This document shows, piece by piece, positions 43,633-55,066 of a DNA stretch of 64,000 nucleotides. The notes under the pieces were generated by a model. That model worked only from the letters and a program-made list of their open reading frames with translations, was not told the origin of the DNA and ran no database searches. Each line of letters opens with the position of its first letter. The stretch's first letter is position 1. The position numbers and the translations under genes are program-made. The DNA comes from Uranotaenia lowii (lineage: Eukaryota; Arthropoda; Insecta; Diptera; Culicidae), in assembly GCF_029784155.1 (NCBI RefSeq), contig NC_073691.1, positions 143,252,461 to 143,316,460 of the forward strand, read 5' to 3'.

Positions 43633-44132
43633 NNNNNNNNNNNNNNNNNNNNNNNNNNNNNNNNNNNNNNNNNNNNNNNNNNNNNNNNNNNNNNNNNNNN
43701 NNNNNNNNNNNNNNNNNNNNNNNNNNNNNNNNNNNNNNNNNNNNNNNNNNNNNNNNNNNNNNNNNNNNNNNNNNNNNNNNNNNNNNNNNNNNNNNNNNNN
43801 NNNNNNNNNNNNNNNNNNNNNNNNNNNNNNNNNNNNNNNNNNNNNNNNNNNNNNNNNNNNNNNNNNNNNNNNNNNNNNNNNNNNNNNNNNNNNNNNNNNN
43901 NNNNNNNNNNNNNNNNNNNNNNNNNNNNNNNNNNNNNNNNNNNNNNNNNNNNNNNNNNNNNNNNNNNNNNNNNNNNNNNNNNNNNNNNNNNNNNNNNNNN
44001 NNNNNNNNNNNNNNNNNNNNNNNNNNNNNNNNNNNNNNNNNNNNNNNNNNNNNNNNNNNNNNNNNNNNNNNNNNNNNNNNNNNNNNNNNNNNNNNNNNNN
44101 NNNNNNNNNNNNNNNNNNNNNNNNNNNNNNNN
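43633..44132. other. Scaffold gap, exactly 500 N
   Basis: A round number of N, so probably a placeholder of unknown true size. Open frames spanning it are meaningless. Confidence 0.99.
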
Positions 44133-45809
44133 ACTGCGGTGAATCCGCGCACCCATGGTAGATAACTAACATACATACATACAAAACATCACGGAACACT
44201 AGGAATCCAAGGAAGCCTTTCCCCATTGCCTATGCTTGGTTCCACCTCAATAATCATCCACATCATGTCTGGCAACTGTCACCACTGTGTGATGCGACAA
44301 ACATGTATCTCTATGTTTCTTTCAAACCCCCAATAAGATTTTTCGGTGTTTCACTCTACTTTTTCCGTTTCAATCCGGATTTGGTTCCGGCCCACATGAG
44401 TAAGGTACGAACGCGGTTGTGAACCTGCTCAATCCTTTTCATCTCGCACGGGGAGCTGAACCGTCTGGCGCGATCCGATCGAAATATTCTTGTCGCTGCC
44501 GCTATTCTGTCTTTCAGAATTTCAGTTGGTCATTTTTTCCTGCCCTCGGCTTCTCAGTGACACGGTGACGGAAATTTTCAAAACATTTAATCCGTCATGA
44601 GTCCGGCTGCAAAACAGTGTGCCAACAGCAGGGTTTAAATTTTTGTTTTTTTTTCTATGTTAAAATTTTATTCCAACGTATTAAAATTTTCTTTAATTAG
44701 TAACAATTAATAGTGAATCTCGAGTAAATATAAGTGCAGACAAATATCGTTCAAAATCCAGGAAAAATCAACATTATTTTCTAATCTTTTCTCTCATGTG
44801 GGTTCCAACAGGCGCTACACTTTTCGCCCTGCTCTTTTCGTTTCGAGGAAGAATGACACAGACAAAAAAGTTAACTGACAGATTTGGGTCGCAGATAGAG
44901 CGATAACGTAAAATTTGAAGGCCGGTTTTCCCGGAAAAATCAACGCGTCAAAATGACGACGAGGGTGATGAGAAGGAGCGATGATTTTCATCCATTGGAG
45001 TAGTAGTGATGTTGCCATACGAAAGGCGTGCGTGGGATTATGATCGGAATGAATATATCGTCCTCGGCCGGCCCCTTTTAGTATGGTATTGAATTTTTCA
45101 GAGCTCACTTTCAACTCTGAGCTGCTGTTGCTGTTCGTATACATTCATTGTACGTGTATGGGTGGAAACTGACACGTGTGTTTGTGTGCCAGGGCGGCTT
45201 ACGGATCTTTGAGCTTTGAACAAATTTCATGCCGAAGGGAAAGGCGGATCAATTCTAGTCTAGCATAGACGTGCAATGGAGATACAAAAATTAGAAACGA
45301 GAAACAGAGGCCCCAAAAAAAAGGTTAACTTTCGGCCCGGCAATGTTTGGGTTAAGCCTTTGAGTGCTGTTGGCATTAGGTGCTCCGTCAGCTCTAAGTA
45401 ATGATGTTTTTGGTGGAAGCCATTTTGGGGAAGGTCAATTTCGGCTAGAATGATAAAGACATTTCGATGTGTAATGGGAGCACAATGAAATGGAGATGGG
45501 ATGAATCGAAAATTTAGGAATTCTTCGGCTAGAGTAGTTAGATGAAAATGGATACTTGAAATTTTGATTCGAACTGATAACTGATGAAGTTACCCCCGTT
45601 GTATTACTCTAAGGGGATTGATTTATCCTTTTATAAATCGTTTGAATGTTTTAAAGATTATACCACCATGCGTCTTTTTTTATGCTTTTTTTTTATTTTT
45701 TCTTTAATTTATCTTTATTTGTATCAATTCATCATTACATTTATATTACATTATTACATTAAATTAGGTGTTCAGCTCAATTATGAACTGATCAGAGCCC
45801 TATAGTTAA
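44133..45809. other. Unannotated spacer
   Basis: No gene is supported; the minus frame at 44815-45144 has no motif. A short (CATA)n run is at about 44168-44181. From 45660 the DNA turns strongly AT-rich toward the LINE 3' end. Confidence 0.45.
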
Positions 45810-45936
45810 CTAAATAATAAAAGTTTATTTATAAGATTTAAATTTGCTTAGCACAATCAAGTATTCAATGTGGCAGAACATCCTGTAATGGCAAAAATAT
45901 TATAATCTTACAACTAAACACTATGCTAAAATTAAA

Positions 45937-47490
45937 CTAATTATAAAGAGAACGAATCTCTGCAATGGAAGACTGCATAGATTTTCCTCTGAAGTTGGAA
46001 ATGATTTTGTTGGGCATCTCTTCGATCGATTCAATGCCCACAATCCGATGAAGATCTTCGGTGCTGTGCCAAGGTGGAAGCCGCAAAATCATTTTCAGAA
46101 CCTTGTTCTGAATCCTTTGGATGGCTTTCTTCCTCGTCACAGCTAGACCAAATCGGAACTGCATACATTATCGCTGGTCGGAACACCTGTTTATATATCA
46201 GCATCTTGTTCCTCAGGCAGAGTCGGGATTTCCTGTTGATGAGAGAATAAAGAGATTTAGTGTATTTATTACATTTAGATTGAATATCTTCAATGTGAAG
46301 TTGAAAGTAAGATTCCGATCAAGTTTGAGTCTCAAGTACCTACTTCACGTGATCAGACCATTCTTATGAAACCCCATTAAATGTAATGGAATGATTTTCA
46401 TAAGGTTTAGTAAAATTTCTTGGCTTGGCTGATCTTGGCTAATGGGCAAATAAAATAAGTTGAGTTTTGGAAGCGTTAGGAGAAATTTTACACATTTTTA
46501 AGTAATTCAAAAAGGAATTTAAATTTTGTTGCAATTTACTGCGTACCACCCGTAAATTTCGACGTTTGGCTGAAACCAAAGTATCATCAGCAAATAATCT
46601 TCTGCCTTTTCCTTCTGGTACATCAGGAAGGTCAGAAGTAAAAATATTGTATAAAATTGGCCCAAGTATACTACCCTGAGGGACACCAGCTCTAATGGGT
46701 GTCCCTTAAGAGCATGAATTTTTTTAGCTTACTTGTGTGTAGTAGAATGTCCATGACGAAAACCGAATTGTTCGTCAGGGAAAATAGAATTCTGATTAAT
46801 GTGAGTCATCATTCTATTCATAATAATTCTCTCAAATAGTTTACTTAAAGAAGGAAGCAAACTTATTGGTCGATAACTTGAAGGCTCTGAAGAACTTTTT
46901 CCATATTTCAAAATTGGAGTTATTAAGGCATTTTCCCACTATTTGGTTAATAAGCCAAGTGAAAACATTTTTTGAAGATTTGAACTAAAAAATTTAAAGT
47001 GCTTTCAGGCCACTTTCTCATAAGAATATAGAAAATCCTATCTTCCCCTGGAGCTTTCATACTGCTTTAGCAAAATTTTCATTACGAATGAAATTTAAAC
47101 GACGTTTGATCTCTTTATGAAGGTCGCAACAAATAAATTTCAAATAAGGATCCCTAGTTCGTTGATATTGGCGTCAACGAATATTTTTCGATTCGATCAA
47201 ATCGATCAAAGGTTGATTTAATTTATGTTTAACTTTAGGTATTGAAGCGGCTTTAGAATTGACTATAGAAATTGTCAAATGTTTTACAGCCAAATCAACA
47301 TCTTCTATTAAATTCAGTGGAACGTTTACATTTAAATAACATTTAATAAAATTACTTTATCGCTCCCAATCAGCGTTTTGAAAGTTAAAAGTTGATTTTA
47401 AAGGGTTTTCAATGGGACTTTGGGATAAAGAGAAAGTTACTGGAAGGTGGTCTGAATCGAAGTCCGCATGAGTAACTAATTGACTACAAT
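45937..47490 (-). pseudogene. Jockey-like ORF2, reverse transcriptase and C-terminal part
   Basis: From 47490 the minus strand reads QLVTHADFDSDHLPVTFSLS, the end of the endonuclease. It then continues through decayed sequence to RPISLLPSLSKLFERIIMNR and FPDEQFGFRHGHSTTHK near 46730-46900 (RT fingers), AGVPQGSILGPILYNIFTSD at about 46690-46630 and the catalytic FADDT near 46590. The C-terminal RIQNKVLKMILRLPPWHSTE lies at about 46120-46060, with a stop at 45937. The RT segment carrying the first catalytic Asp (motif A) is missing between HSTTHK and AGVPQG. With several frameshifts it cannot be active. Confidence 0.88.
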
Positions 47491-50086
47491 CAAATATAAT
47501 TGAAATCAATATTCACCACACTTATTTTCTTCATACAATGAGAAGGCGACACCATCAGCATCCTCTAGCGGACAAAATGGAAGCACTAATTCGAGAAATT
47601 CGTCTAACTTGTGAATAGCGTGTATTCCGACTCGACTTGATCAGGGATGCCAGTTATAATAAATGACATTGTTTCTTTCTATTCTTGCACCATAAAAATT
47701 TTAGTGAAACAACAAACAAACAAAAAGGGGTTTAAGAAAATGTCCCCATTCCATACTTGTAAATATTTCTGAACAAAATATGGAGCGGAGTTATAACTTT
47801 CAATTACCTTCCTTATTTGATTGTTTCAAAAGATACATAGATTTGGATGCGCATAAAGTGTTTTTTTAGAAAAAGATTTCAAATTCTATCGGTCAGAATA
47901 GAAAAAACTGCTTAACTGTTGATAAAAATTTTGTTAACTAAAAGTTAAGGAAAAAAATATTTACGTAGAAATATCGTTATTTTTTCTCTACTAGATGACG
48001 GGTGACGCTTTTCAATTTGGCAAAAAATGGTTTTTTTAACGATTCGTATTAAAAGATGGTATGGTTATTGCCTCACTCTAGATGTTTCTTGTTAATATTT
48101 GAACATTTTCAAACAAATTGGTTTATCATTACCAAACTATAAAGTTTGTTAGATCATTTATCAAATTCAGATCTTAGGTTAACGGATATCATACCGAGCT
48201 TTTATCCAGCAATAACATGAAAATAATCTACTTTAAATGTTTATAGTTAATGAATTGACTGAAAAATCAAAGCTAACAAATCGTTTCCGAAATGCCAGTG
48301 CTAAAAAAAAACAAAAGGCTAACAACTAATATTCATGTTTTCTGATAATGGACTTGGAATTATGCCTAAGAGACTTGTGACATATCTTCTGAAAACAATG
48401 AAAGAAATGAAGGCTGGTGGCGCGAATTTTGAATTCATTTCTTAAATGAGCGGAATTAAATGTTTTAAGTGTTTCTGAACTAAACAAAAAATTGATGAAA
48501 ATTTGTTCGCACGGCATCCCTGATCAGCATTTTGACAGTTTCAGATTAACTTTTTGAAAGGGCACAAATTGGTTTTTTTTTATTAATTTAGACAAATGTG
48601 TGAAACAGAATTGTTTTTTCTTCAAAATTTAAACCATTTGTACTGAAATAAATAAAAAAAAATCTTTCGATTCTCAATGAATAATCGGAATGCGATATAT
48701 TTCTTAATGATTTCCCATCATTTATTTGTACTCGTGAACGCAAAACAAAAATCTAAACAAATACAAAATCAAAGCTGAAAAAGTTTCACACAATCGATTA
48801 TCAAGGAGAAAACAAAATTTAAGCACATTTTTTTAATCAACACGAAAATTGTGTGCTCATTAAGCATCATGTCATTTGTTGTTACTAAGAAGGAAAAATT
48901 CTGTTCCAGCCATGGAATGTGACGAAATTGATTAAAAATTTAGCTCAGGTTCCGAATGGCATGTATATGGGTTTTGAAATGAAACATTTTTATTTTTCAT
49001 CACTATTACAAAACAAATCATAATCCAAAACACAAAAAAAAACTATTTAAATGTAACTAGGAAAAATTAATAATAATCATTTTTGAATTTCCATTTTTTT
49101 TATTTTTTTTATCTATATTTAATTTTCGTCTTTCAGCTAAGCTTTAAACACTTTTATTAAGCTTCCGCTTAATTTGATTTGCCGTTTTGTATGACATATA
49201 TATTCTAGGAAACGGATCGTTGAAACTTAATAGCGCAAATGTTTGATTAAGAATATGTAGTTTGTTTGTTTTCTCGTAAAGTGCTGATGGAAATTTGCAA
49301 TGCAAAAGTCTAAAATCTGTGCTGGCAGATTTCATCGCGAATGTCGTAATTAAATTTATTTCTAGTAATTTATGAAGTCATTATAAATAAGTTGTTCATT
49401 ACGAATGCTTGACTTTGAAGTCTAATAACATTCCCTTTTCATTCTTTATTTTGTAAAACTGTGCGCTAAACCGATAGTGATATTACAATCACGATATTTA
49501 AGAGTATCAGCAGCGGTCAGGTGTCAAAGCTATAATAACACTCAATTTTGCTCCTTGGTATTGAAAAGGCAAGCCATGAGCCATATTTGAATACCGACCA
49601 GCTCATGACCAGCTCCAGGTGCTAAAGTGTCTAGAAAAAAATTAAAAAAGAAAATAGCAACAAAAAACAACAACACCTATCGGAGCGTCACCAGTGGCAA
49701 AAATGGAAACCAGTTTTGCGCACTTACTAGTGCGCAAATGAGCTGCTTAAGCTAAAAAAGTACCTAGAATGTGTCCCGGGTTAACACCTAGGATAGCACT
49801 TACCGCTGCCGATGTTTTAAGGGTTTGGATAACGTTTTAAAAATTGTAACAATATGCGCTTTTTATAATTTTTATTTATTCAAAAAGTACTCATTTCACT
49901 TCCGCCTTTTCTATATCTTACGCCACACTTTTTGCGATAGTCAATTGAAAAATCACGACAGCTGGCACCTCTGATCAAAGCTCCGCAAAAATTCACAGTG
50001 TAATACTTCCATTTCTGTCGCCAGATAGCGCTATTCGTGTCTCCCGATTTCTCGTTAAGTGGTGTATATCGGTTCTAGTATATCTG
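47491..50086. mobile_element. 2.6-kb non-autonomous DNA element inserted in the Jockey-like LINE
   Basis: CTACAAT flanks it on both sides (47484-47490 and 50087-50093). Excising the insert plus one CTACAAT rejoins the LINE codons exactly in frame (DEHC followed by SQLVTHADFDSDH). The ends are imperfect inverted repeats (CAAATATAATTGAA and CAGATATACTAGAA) that stay similar for about 100-150 bp, including an aaatggaag block. GATCAGGGATGCC-type words occur near both subterminal regions (47637 and, inverted, 49955-49977) and again inverted at 48512-48526. No transposase is encoded. Superfamily uncertain; a 7-bp duplication is unusual. Confidence 0.85.
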
Positions 50087-50093
50087 CTACAAT

Positions 50094-50701
50094 GCTCGTC
50101 TAAATCCGTTAAAACCAAATCATTTGTGGAGGAATTTCTAATTGAAGAAAAACAAGTATGCCCATTAGGATAATCAACAGTAGGTATAATAACCTGCAGA
50201 GCAGTCATTAAATAAAATCTTCCCATTAGAATTTGATGAAATATTATTTCAAGATCAGTTTTTGCATTAAAGTCACCAAAGTAAAAAAAAAAAAATGATT
50301 TATTTCTGGTGAATTTTTGTAAATCTCCCTTCAAAAAAATTTTCTGTTCACCGCTACATTGAAAAGGTAAGTATCAGGCAACAGTTATAGGTTATTTTCC
50401 CCATAGACGTTTCTAATTCAATTCCAATTGTTTCTAAGACTTTTGTATTGAAAGAAGGAAGAAGTCTAAATTTGAGATGACTATTGATAACAACAGCTAC
50501 ACCCCCACCTTGTCGATCAAGTCAATCATTTCGTAAAATGTTAAAGAAAGCATTGCTTTTCAAGTTATTGTCTGGCTTTAAAAAAGTTCCAGTGATAACA
50601 GCTATATGTATATTTTTCAAAAATAAAAAGAACTCATCTTGGTAAGCCAGCAAAGATCTAGCGTTCCAATTCATAATATTTAAACATCTATTTGGATCCA
50701 T
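50094..50701 (-). pseudogene. Jockey-like ORF2, endonuclease domain
   Basis: ORF2 starts at about 50701 with MDPNRCLNIMNWNARSLLA, where NWNARSL is the classic N-terminal strand. It continues with RQGGGVAVVIN and LPSFNTKVLETIGIEL, then FGDFNAK near 50280 (catalytic GDFN block), YPNGHTCFSS, and NDLVLTDLDEHC just before the insertion. An expected 'ET.L' Glu appears as GTFLKP here. Several stops and frame changes. The domain would nick target DNA. Confidence 0.88.
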
Positions 50702-50716
50702 GAGGAAATCGCAAAG

Positions 50717-51653
50717 TCATAATAATTTTGTTAGCATAATTAAAAGAGAAAGCATAATTGCTTTCAACATAAGTTGCATCATTTCCATTAAATTTTGATG
50801 CAAAAATTTTAATTTTTCCTCAGTGCCCTCACCCAAATCAACAAAATTATAAGGATCAGAAAATGAAAGAGAAGAACAAATATTTGAATTTCGGGGATTT
50901 TCCCAAGCCTTCGCATGAACGATGAGACTTGGGTTTTTTTCCCATTTTCCCCAACCTGAAGAGGGCAACCCATTTTCAACCACCTCTGAGAACGCTAAAC
51001 AACGAGTCTGTGGCGCAGAATCAGCACAGGTAACATTAAAATCACTTCGAGCATTACCAAGTCGTGATTCTATTGTAGGCCAAGGCTGACCGCGAACAGG
51101 CAGATTGTTTGCCGGTCTGAGGTGTGAAGAAGAAAAAGAGGAAGGAGGAGAAGAAACTTTTCTGGAAACTTTGGGATTTTTCCTAGAAGCAATAATTTTT
51201 GCCCTAACGAGACAGTCTATGGAATTCGAAGAATGATTACCTGCGCAATTTGCACACTTGAAAAATTCTGTTTATGGTTTATCACCACATAAAAGGCGTT
51301 TTGATTTTTCATGATCGAATGAGCCGCAAAGCATGCATCTGGCATTCATTCTTCCATTTTTAGTGCAAAAAGCTTGACAGCAACGACATTGCGTAATATT
51401 TTGAAGAAAATTGGTAGAAACTTTCGAAAAAGTTCAATTTTGACTCGACAATGAAACATAAGACGAGCCTTTCCAAGAATTTGCAAATTATTAACCTGAT
51501 CCTTTTTAAAATGGATCAAATAAAGCTCAGGAGTAAAACCAACACTACTGTTATTATTCGTGTTGGTTGGTTCCTCATTTGAATAACTTGAATTGGGGAA
51601 AAACCTAACAAAGAATTTAATTCAGTTGTGATCTCATCCGGTGTCTTCCCCAT
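50717..51653 (-). pseudogene. Jockey-like ORF1 (gag-like), broken
   Basis: The likely start is ATG at 51653 (MGKTPDEITTELNSLLGF). A gag-like domain follows in broken frames (to about 51430). Zinc-knuckle segments come next: ARCMLCGSFDHEK near 51340 and FKCANCAGNHSSNSIDCL near 51260. The C-terminal tail has GEGTEEKLKFLHQNLMEMMQ at about 50840-50780, a helix conserved in mosquito Jockey ORF1 proteins. It would bind LINE RNA. Multiple frameshifts. Confidence 0.82.
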
Positions 51654-52009
51654 GCTGGAAGGAAAAGAAAAAAATATGAATAAAAGAAAATGAAAATAAT
51701 TTAATTTTAGCACTGAAAAGTGCTGATTGAAAAACAGGTAAGGATAAAATAAATGATGTAAAATGTTCCTGCAGGTACACAGCAACGATACGATGCTTCG
51801 GCGAACGTGTTGACGGCTCAACGGTTCAGATGAAAGTGATATGAGAGTCTTAATTCATTAAAAAAGGAAGCGTCTATTAATACAATACATCATCTTATTG
51901 TCTAATCTAATCGTCTATTTTATAAATCATCTCATTATGTCAAAATTCTTTCCTTTATCAATTTTTAACAAAAATCCTTCAAGAATTGTTGATTTTTTAA
52001 TTATTTTTT

Positions 52010-52190
52010 GTTGATTTTTTATGGGAACCCCCTCCCCCCTTTTGGATTCGGAGGGGTTTGAAAGTATCAGAGAAACCATCTATGACCCCAAAAACTTTTA
52101 CATATCATATTTCACATTGATCGGTTCGGTAGTTTTCGAGTCTATAGGGAACAGACGGACAGACAAACATTCATTTTTAAATATATAAAT
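52010..52190. repeat. Fragment of the 150-bp satellite family, reverse orientation
   Basis: Contains gggaacccccctcc-like and ggaggggtttgaaagtatc blocks, then TTTCGAGTCTATAGGGAACA and gacggacagacaaacattc, the latter being the complement of the motif that begins the array at 42395. Confidence 0.65.
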
Positions 52191-52869
52191 AAAATAAAAA
52201 TTTTAGCTTTGAGCTGCACATAAAACTGCTTCTTCAAGGATCCACTTATTCCCTTCCAAACACTTTCTATGTCACCGTTCAGCCAAAATCAAATTGAAAT
52301 AATTTTTCACCGTGTATCAAACTTTTAGGGATGGCTCATTAGAATGAGTCGATTTGGAGTCTTTATTGAATGTTTCAAACCCTAGGGTCTGAAAAGCTCC
52401 ATTTTGATTCAAAACTCATCCATGATTTTTTTCAGAATTCTTAGCTAACATTTACATGAGTAAATTTGGACTTTTAGGTTTGTATGCGAAAATTGAATAT
52501 TTTGTACTGAAAAATCAACATCAGCTTTGTTTCTTCTGTGGAACCGAACCTGCTTATGGTTTCAATGCCATTTTCAAAATTCTCTTCACTGATTAATTGT
52601 TTTACTCCTTTTGCAAAGCTGTTTCTCACACTATCGGCAAATCTGTGCAGCTGTCAAACAAGAATGTGATTTTTACACACCATGCAAATTCAAAATCATC
52701 ATTATCCGGAATTAGCAGATATGGCCCTAATGTGTGAAAATTGCCCATCCTTTAGTTCGCAAACTGGAAGAAGAATCAAAACCAGTTGAAGAAATTTTGC
52801 GGTTGAGATTTTTTATGGAGTTATGGTTAGTTACTAGCACTTTCAACCATGAAACGTCAATCCGTGTTA
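52191..52869. other. AT-rich spacer
   Basis: No supportable gene or repeat. Confidence 0.5.
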
Positions 52870-52877
52870 ATCTGGTT

Positions 52878-53368
52878 TAGTGAACCTTCATATAAGAGAA
52901 GCGACATCTGATCCCTCTTACAATAAAATATGTGGCAACATCGTCGAAATCTTGGACAAAAACATCCTCAGCACTGTTTTCTGGCTCAATGTTCAAGCTC
53001 TAAAGTGAACGCTCCTTCAATCCAACAAAACAACATTGTACTCGATGTCCGAAGGATCACGATAAACGGTATACCGGTATGAATGACTTGAATTTCGTTA
53101 ATAATTAGTAAGTTTTCTAACTAGGAACACGATTCACCAAAGCATTGAAAAAAATTGCACCTTATCATAAATTCATATGACCAGCTTAAAAAATATCTGT
53201 TTGAACTATAACAACAATCACAATACCTTCCTTGGTTGAGTTTTCAATAAGAAAGGTAAAAGCTCTGCGACAAAATGCTCGGATCGATTGGAATCGATTT
53301 TGACAGTTCTTTTGCTCGATTGGAATTTTGTGCTTCAGATGTCATTTCTCTTATATACAGGTTCACTA
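52878..53368. mobile_element. MITE, 8-bp target duplication, TAGTGAACC ends
   Basis: TAGTGAACCTTCATATAAGA at the left and its near complement ending GGTTCACTA at the right match over about 40 bp. ATCTGGTT is duplicated immediately outside (52870-52877, 53369-53376). The 8-bp duplication suggests hAT. Length 491 bp; non-coding. Confidence 0.88.
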
Positions 53369-53376
53369 ATCTGGTT

Positions 53377-54712
53377 TATATCTTTAAGATCCTGCTTTGC
53401 GGAAGCTGTCACCAGTTATTTGGAGCAACATTTCCTTGAATATTGAGAGATTTTTAAAAAATGATGTTCCTACCAGTAGATTTGCACCAAATCGGATGTT
53501 CAACTTAATGTAAATAAAGTACTTTTAAGATCAACCAATGTTTTAAATTTATGATTTTGGTTCGAATCATAAATAAAAAATTGTGACCCTCAGGAGCTCA
53601 TATTCCCCACCATTTTTTTAAATCTAAAATAAAAATACTTTTTTAAAAAAATTCAGAAGTTGAAGGAAACATCTAATGATACTGTAATGAAATGTAGAAA
53701 TTCATATCATTGTATCTTTTTTAATAAAGAAGTTATGGAGCAATGAAAAAAGTGTCGCATGATACCTCACTCTCCCTTACAAATTATCATATTAATTCAA
53801 AGCCAAAATTCTTTATCGTTGGAAAATAATACCTCTCTGTTATTTCCATTTTTTTTTTATTCAAAGGTGATTCGGAAGCACTCAGCTATTTAAATTCATC
53901 AATCTGTAAAGTTCCTGGAAATTATCTTCAGTTATGTTCCTTTTTTTACGTTTCGTTCGATTTTCTTGGTAGAACTACGAAATCTGCGGTACCGCTTAGG
54001 GTGAAATGGAAATAACAGCTTTTCAAAGTCTATAACATGCTAACCTTGCCACTTTTTAGACGACCGCCTTTCATGGAACAACTTCACCCTTCCCTTTTTT
54101 TCGAACAAAGTAGCTGATAGTTTTTGTATTTATGCTTCAGGCTAGTAATCAAAGAGGGCTACCTGATTGGACTTTGTGAAACTGAACGTTTAAATTTGTT
54201 TTATAGAATACATTAAGGTCCTTCGAAAACTTGGGAGCAAAATCCACTGCTCCGGAAAATTAAAGCTCCAACCGGATCGAAACAATGCTTCGGTGGTATT
54301 CGTTTGATATTTGTGTGCTGTTTTTTTTTTGGCATTCGTGTTTCTCCTCCCTTCCCCAGTCGAGGTAAAACAAAAGCTCCCTTGAATGAAAATAATAACA
54401 GCGGATCCGGCCAACTTTACACCCACAATCGAGTCGGATTTCCCAGAAAATTTTGCCTGTTTGTTTCATAACAATACCGCATATTCTGACGCTGAACAAG
54501 ATGATTAAAATTTAAATTTTATGAACATTCAGCCTGTTGAAGAACTTCTAATGAATAAAGCTTGTTTTGTTTGAGAGTAATTTACGGAAGGATTGTTGCA
54601 AATTGATTCCCTAAAATGATGAACAGTGTCGCGCTCAATCTGATGTTAGGAGGTGGCACTTTTTGAACGCAAAACTGAAAATATTGACATTGGAGAATTA
54701 CCCGAAAAAAAA
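53377..54712. other. Spacer
   Basis: No gene is supported; the overlapping minus frames at 54190-54499 lack motifs. Confidence 0.45.
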
Positions 54713-54795
54713 AAATTCGATGGCTCTAAGGCAGAATTCGAACCTACAACCTTCGATGCTGAACAGCAAACGATCTACCATTTCCAACTCCGAGG
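54713..54795 (-). other. tRNA-like sequence, possible tRNA pseudogene or SINE head
   Basis: On the minus strand GTAGGTTCGAATTCTGC forms a 5-bp stem with the 7-base T loop TTCGAAT, a standard B box. TTGGAAATGGTAGATCG about 50 bp upstream is A-box-like. A run of 11 T follows the tRNA-like part, fitting a Pol III terminator. The acceptor stem pairs only partly, so a functional tRNA is unlikely. Confidence 0.5.
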
Positions 54796-55066
54796 ACTTA
54801 TCCTATTAACGTTCAGTCTTAAGATTTTCGATGGTGGTGGTAAAATAAGATGCGTATTTCTTAAACGATCAGTTTTTTCTTTGTTTAATGACGATATGCC
54901 ATAATCCGATACAATAATCATACACTGAGAAGTGCTGTAACTAGGATGTCCGTGTTTGTGAAAACCATTCCTTAGAATATTTGTGCATGTTATGTTATTT
55001 TGTAATTTTGACATACTTTTTTAAAAATGAGTTATGGAACAAACTTAATCTTATCTGTAGTAAAGA
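54796..55066. other. Short spacer
   Basis: Nothing recognisable. Confidence 0.45.

Larger units (their letters stand above)
45810..51835 (-). mobile_element. Jockey-like LINE, interrupted by a 2.6-kb element
   Basis: Minus-strand order: short 5' leader (51835-51654), ORF1 with gag-type zinc knuckles, ORF2 endonuclease, a foreign insert (47491-50086), the rest of ORF2, then a short 3' tail with an AATAAA near 45827. Total LINE sequence without the insert is about 3.4 kb, less than the usual 4-5 kb, because of internal deletions. Many frame breaks indicate an old copy. Confidence 0.88.

Noticed and set aside
43514..44226. Open frames of 170-228 codons on both strands
   Set aside because: They consist almost wholly of undetermined bases in the 500-N gap.
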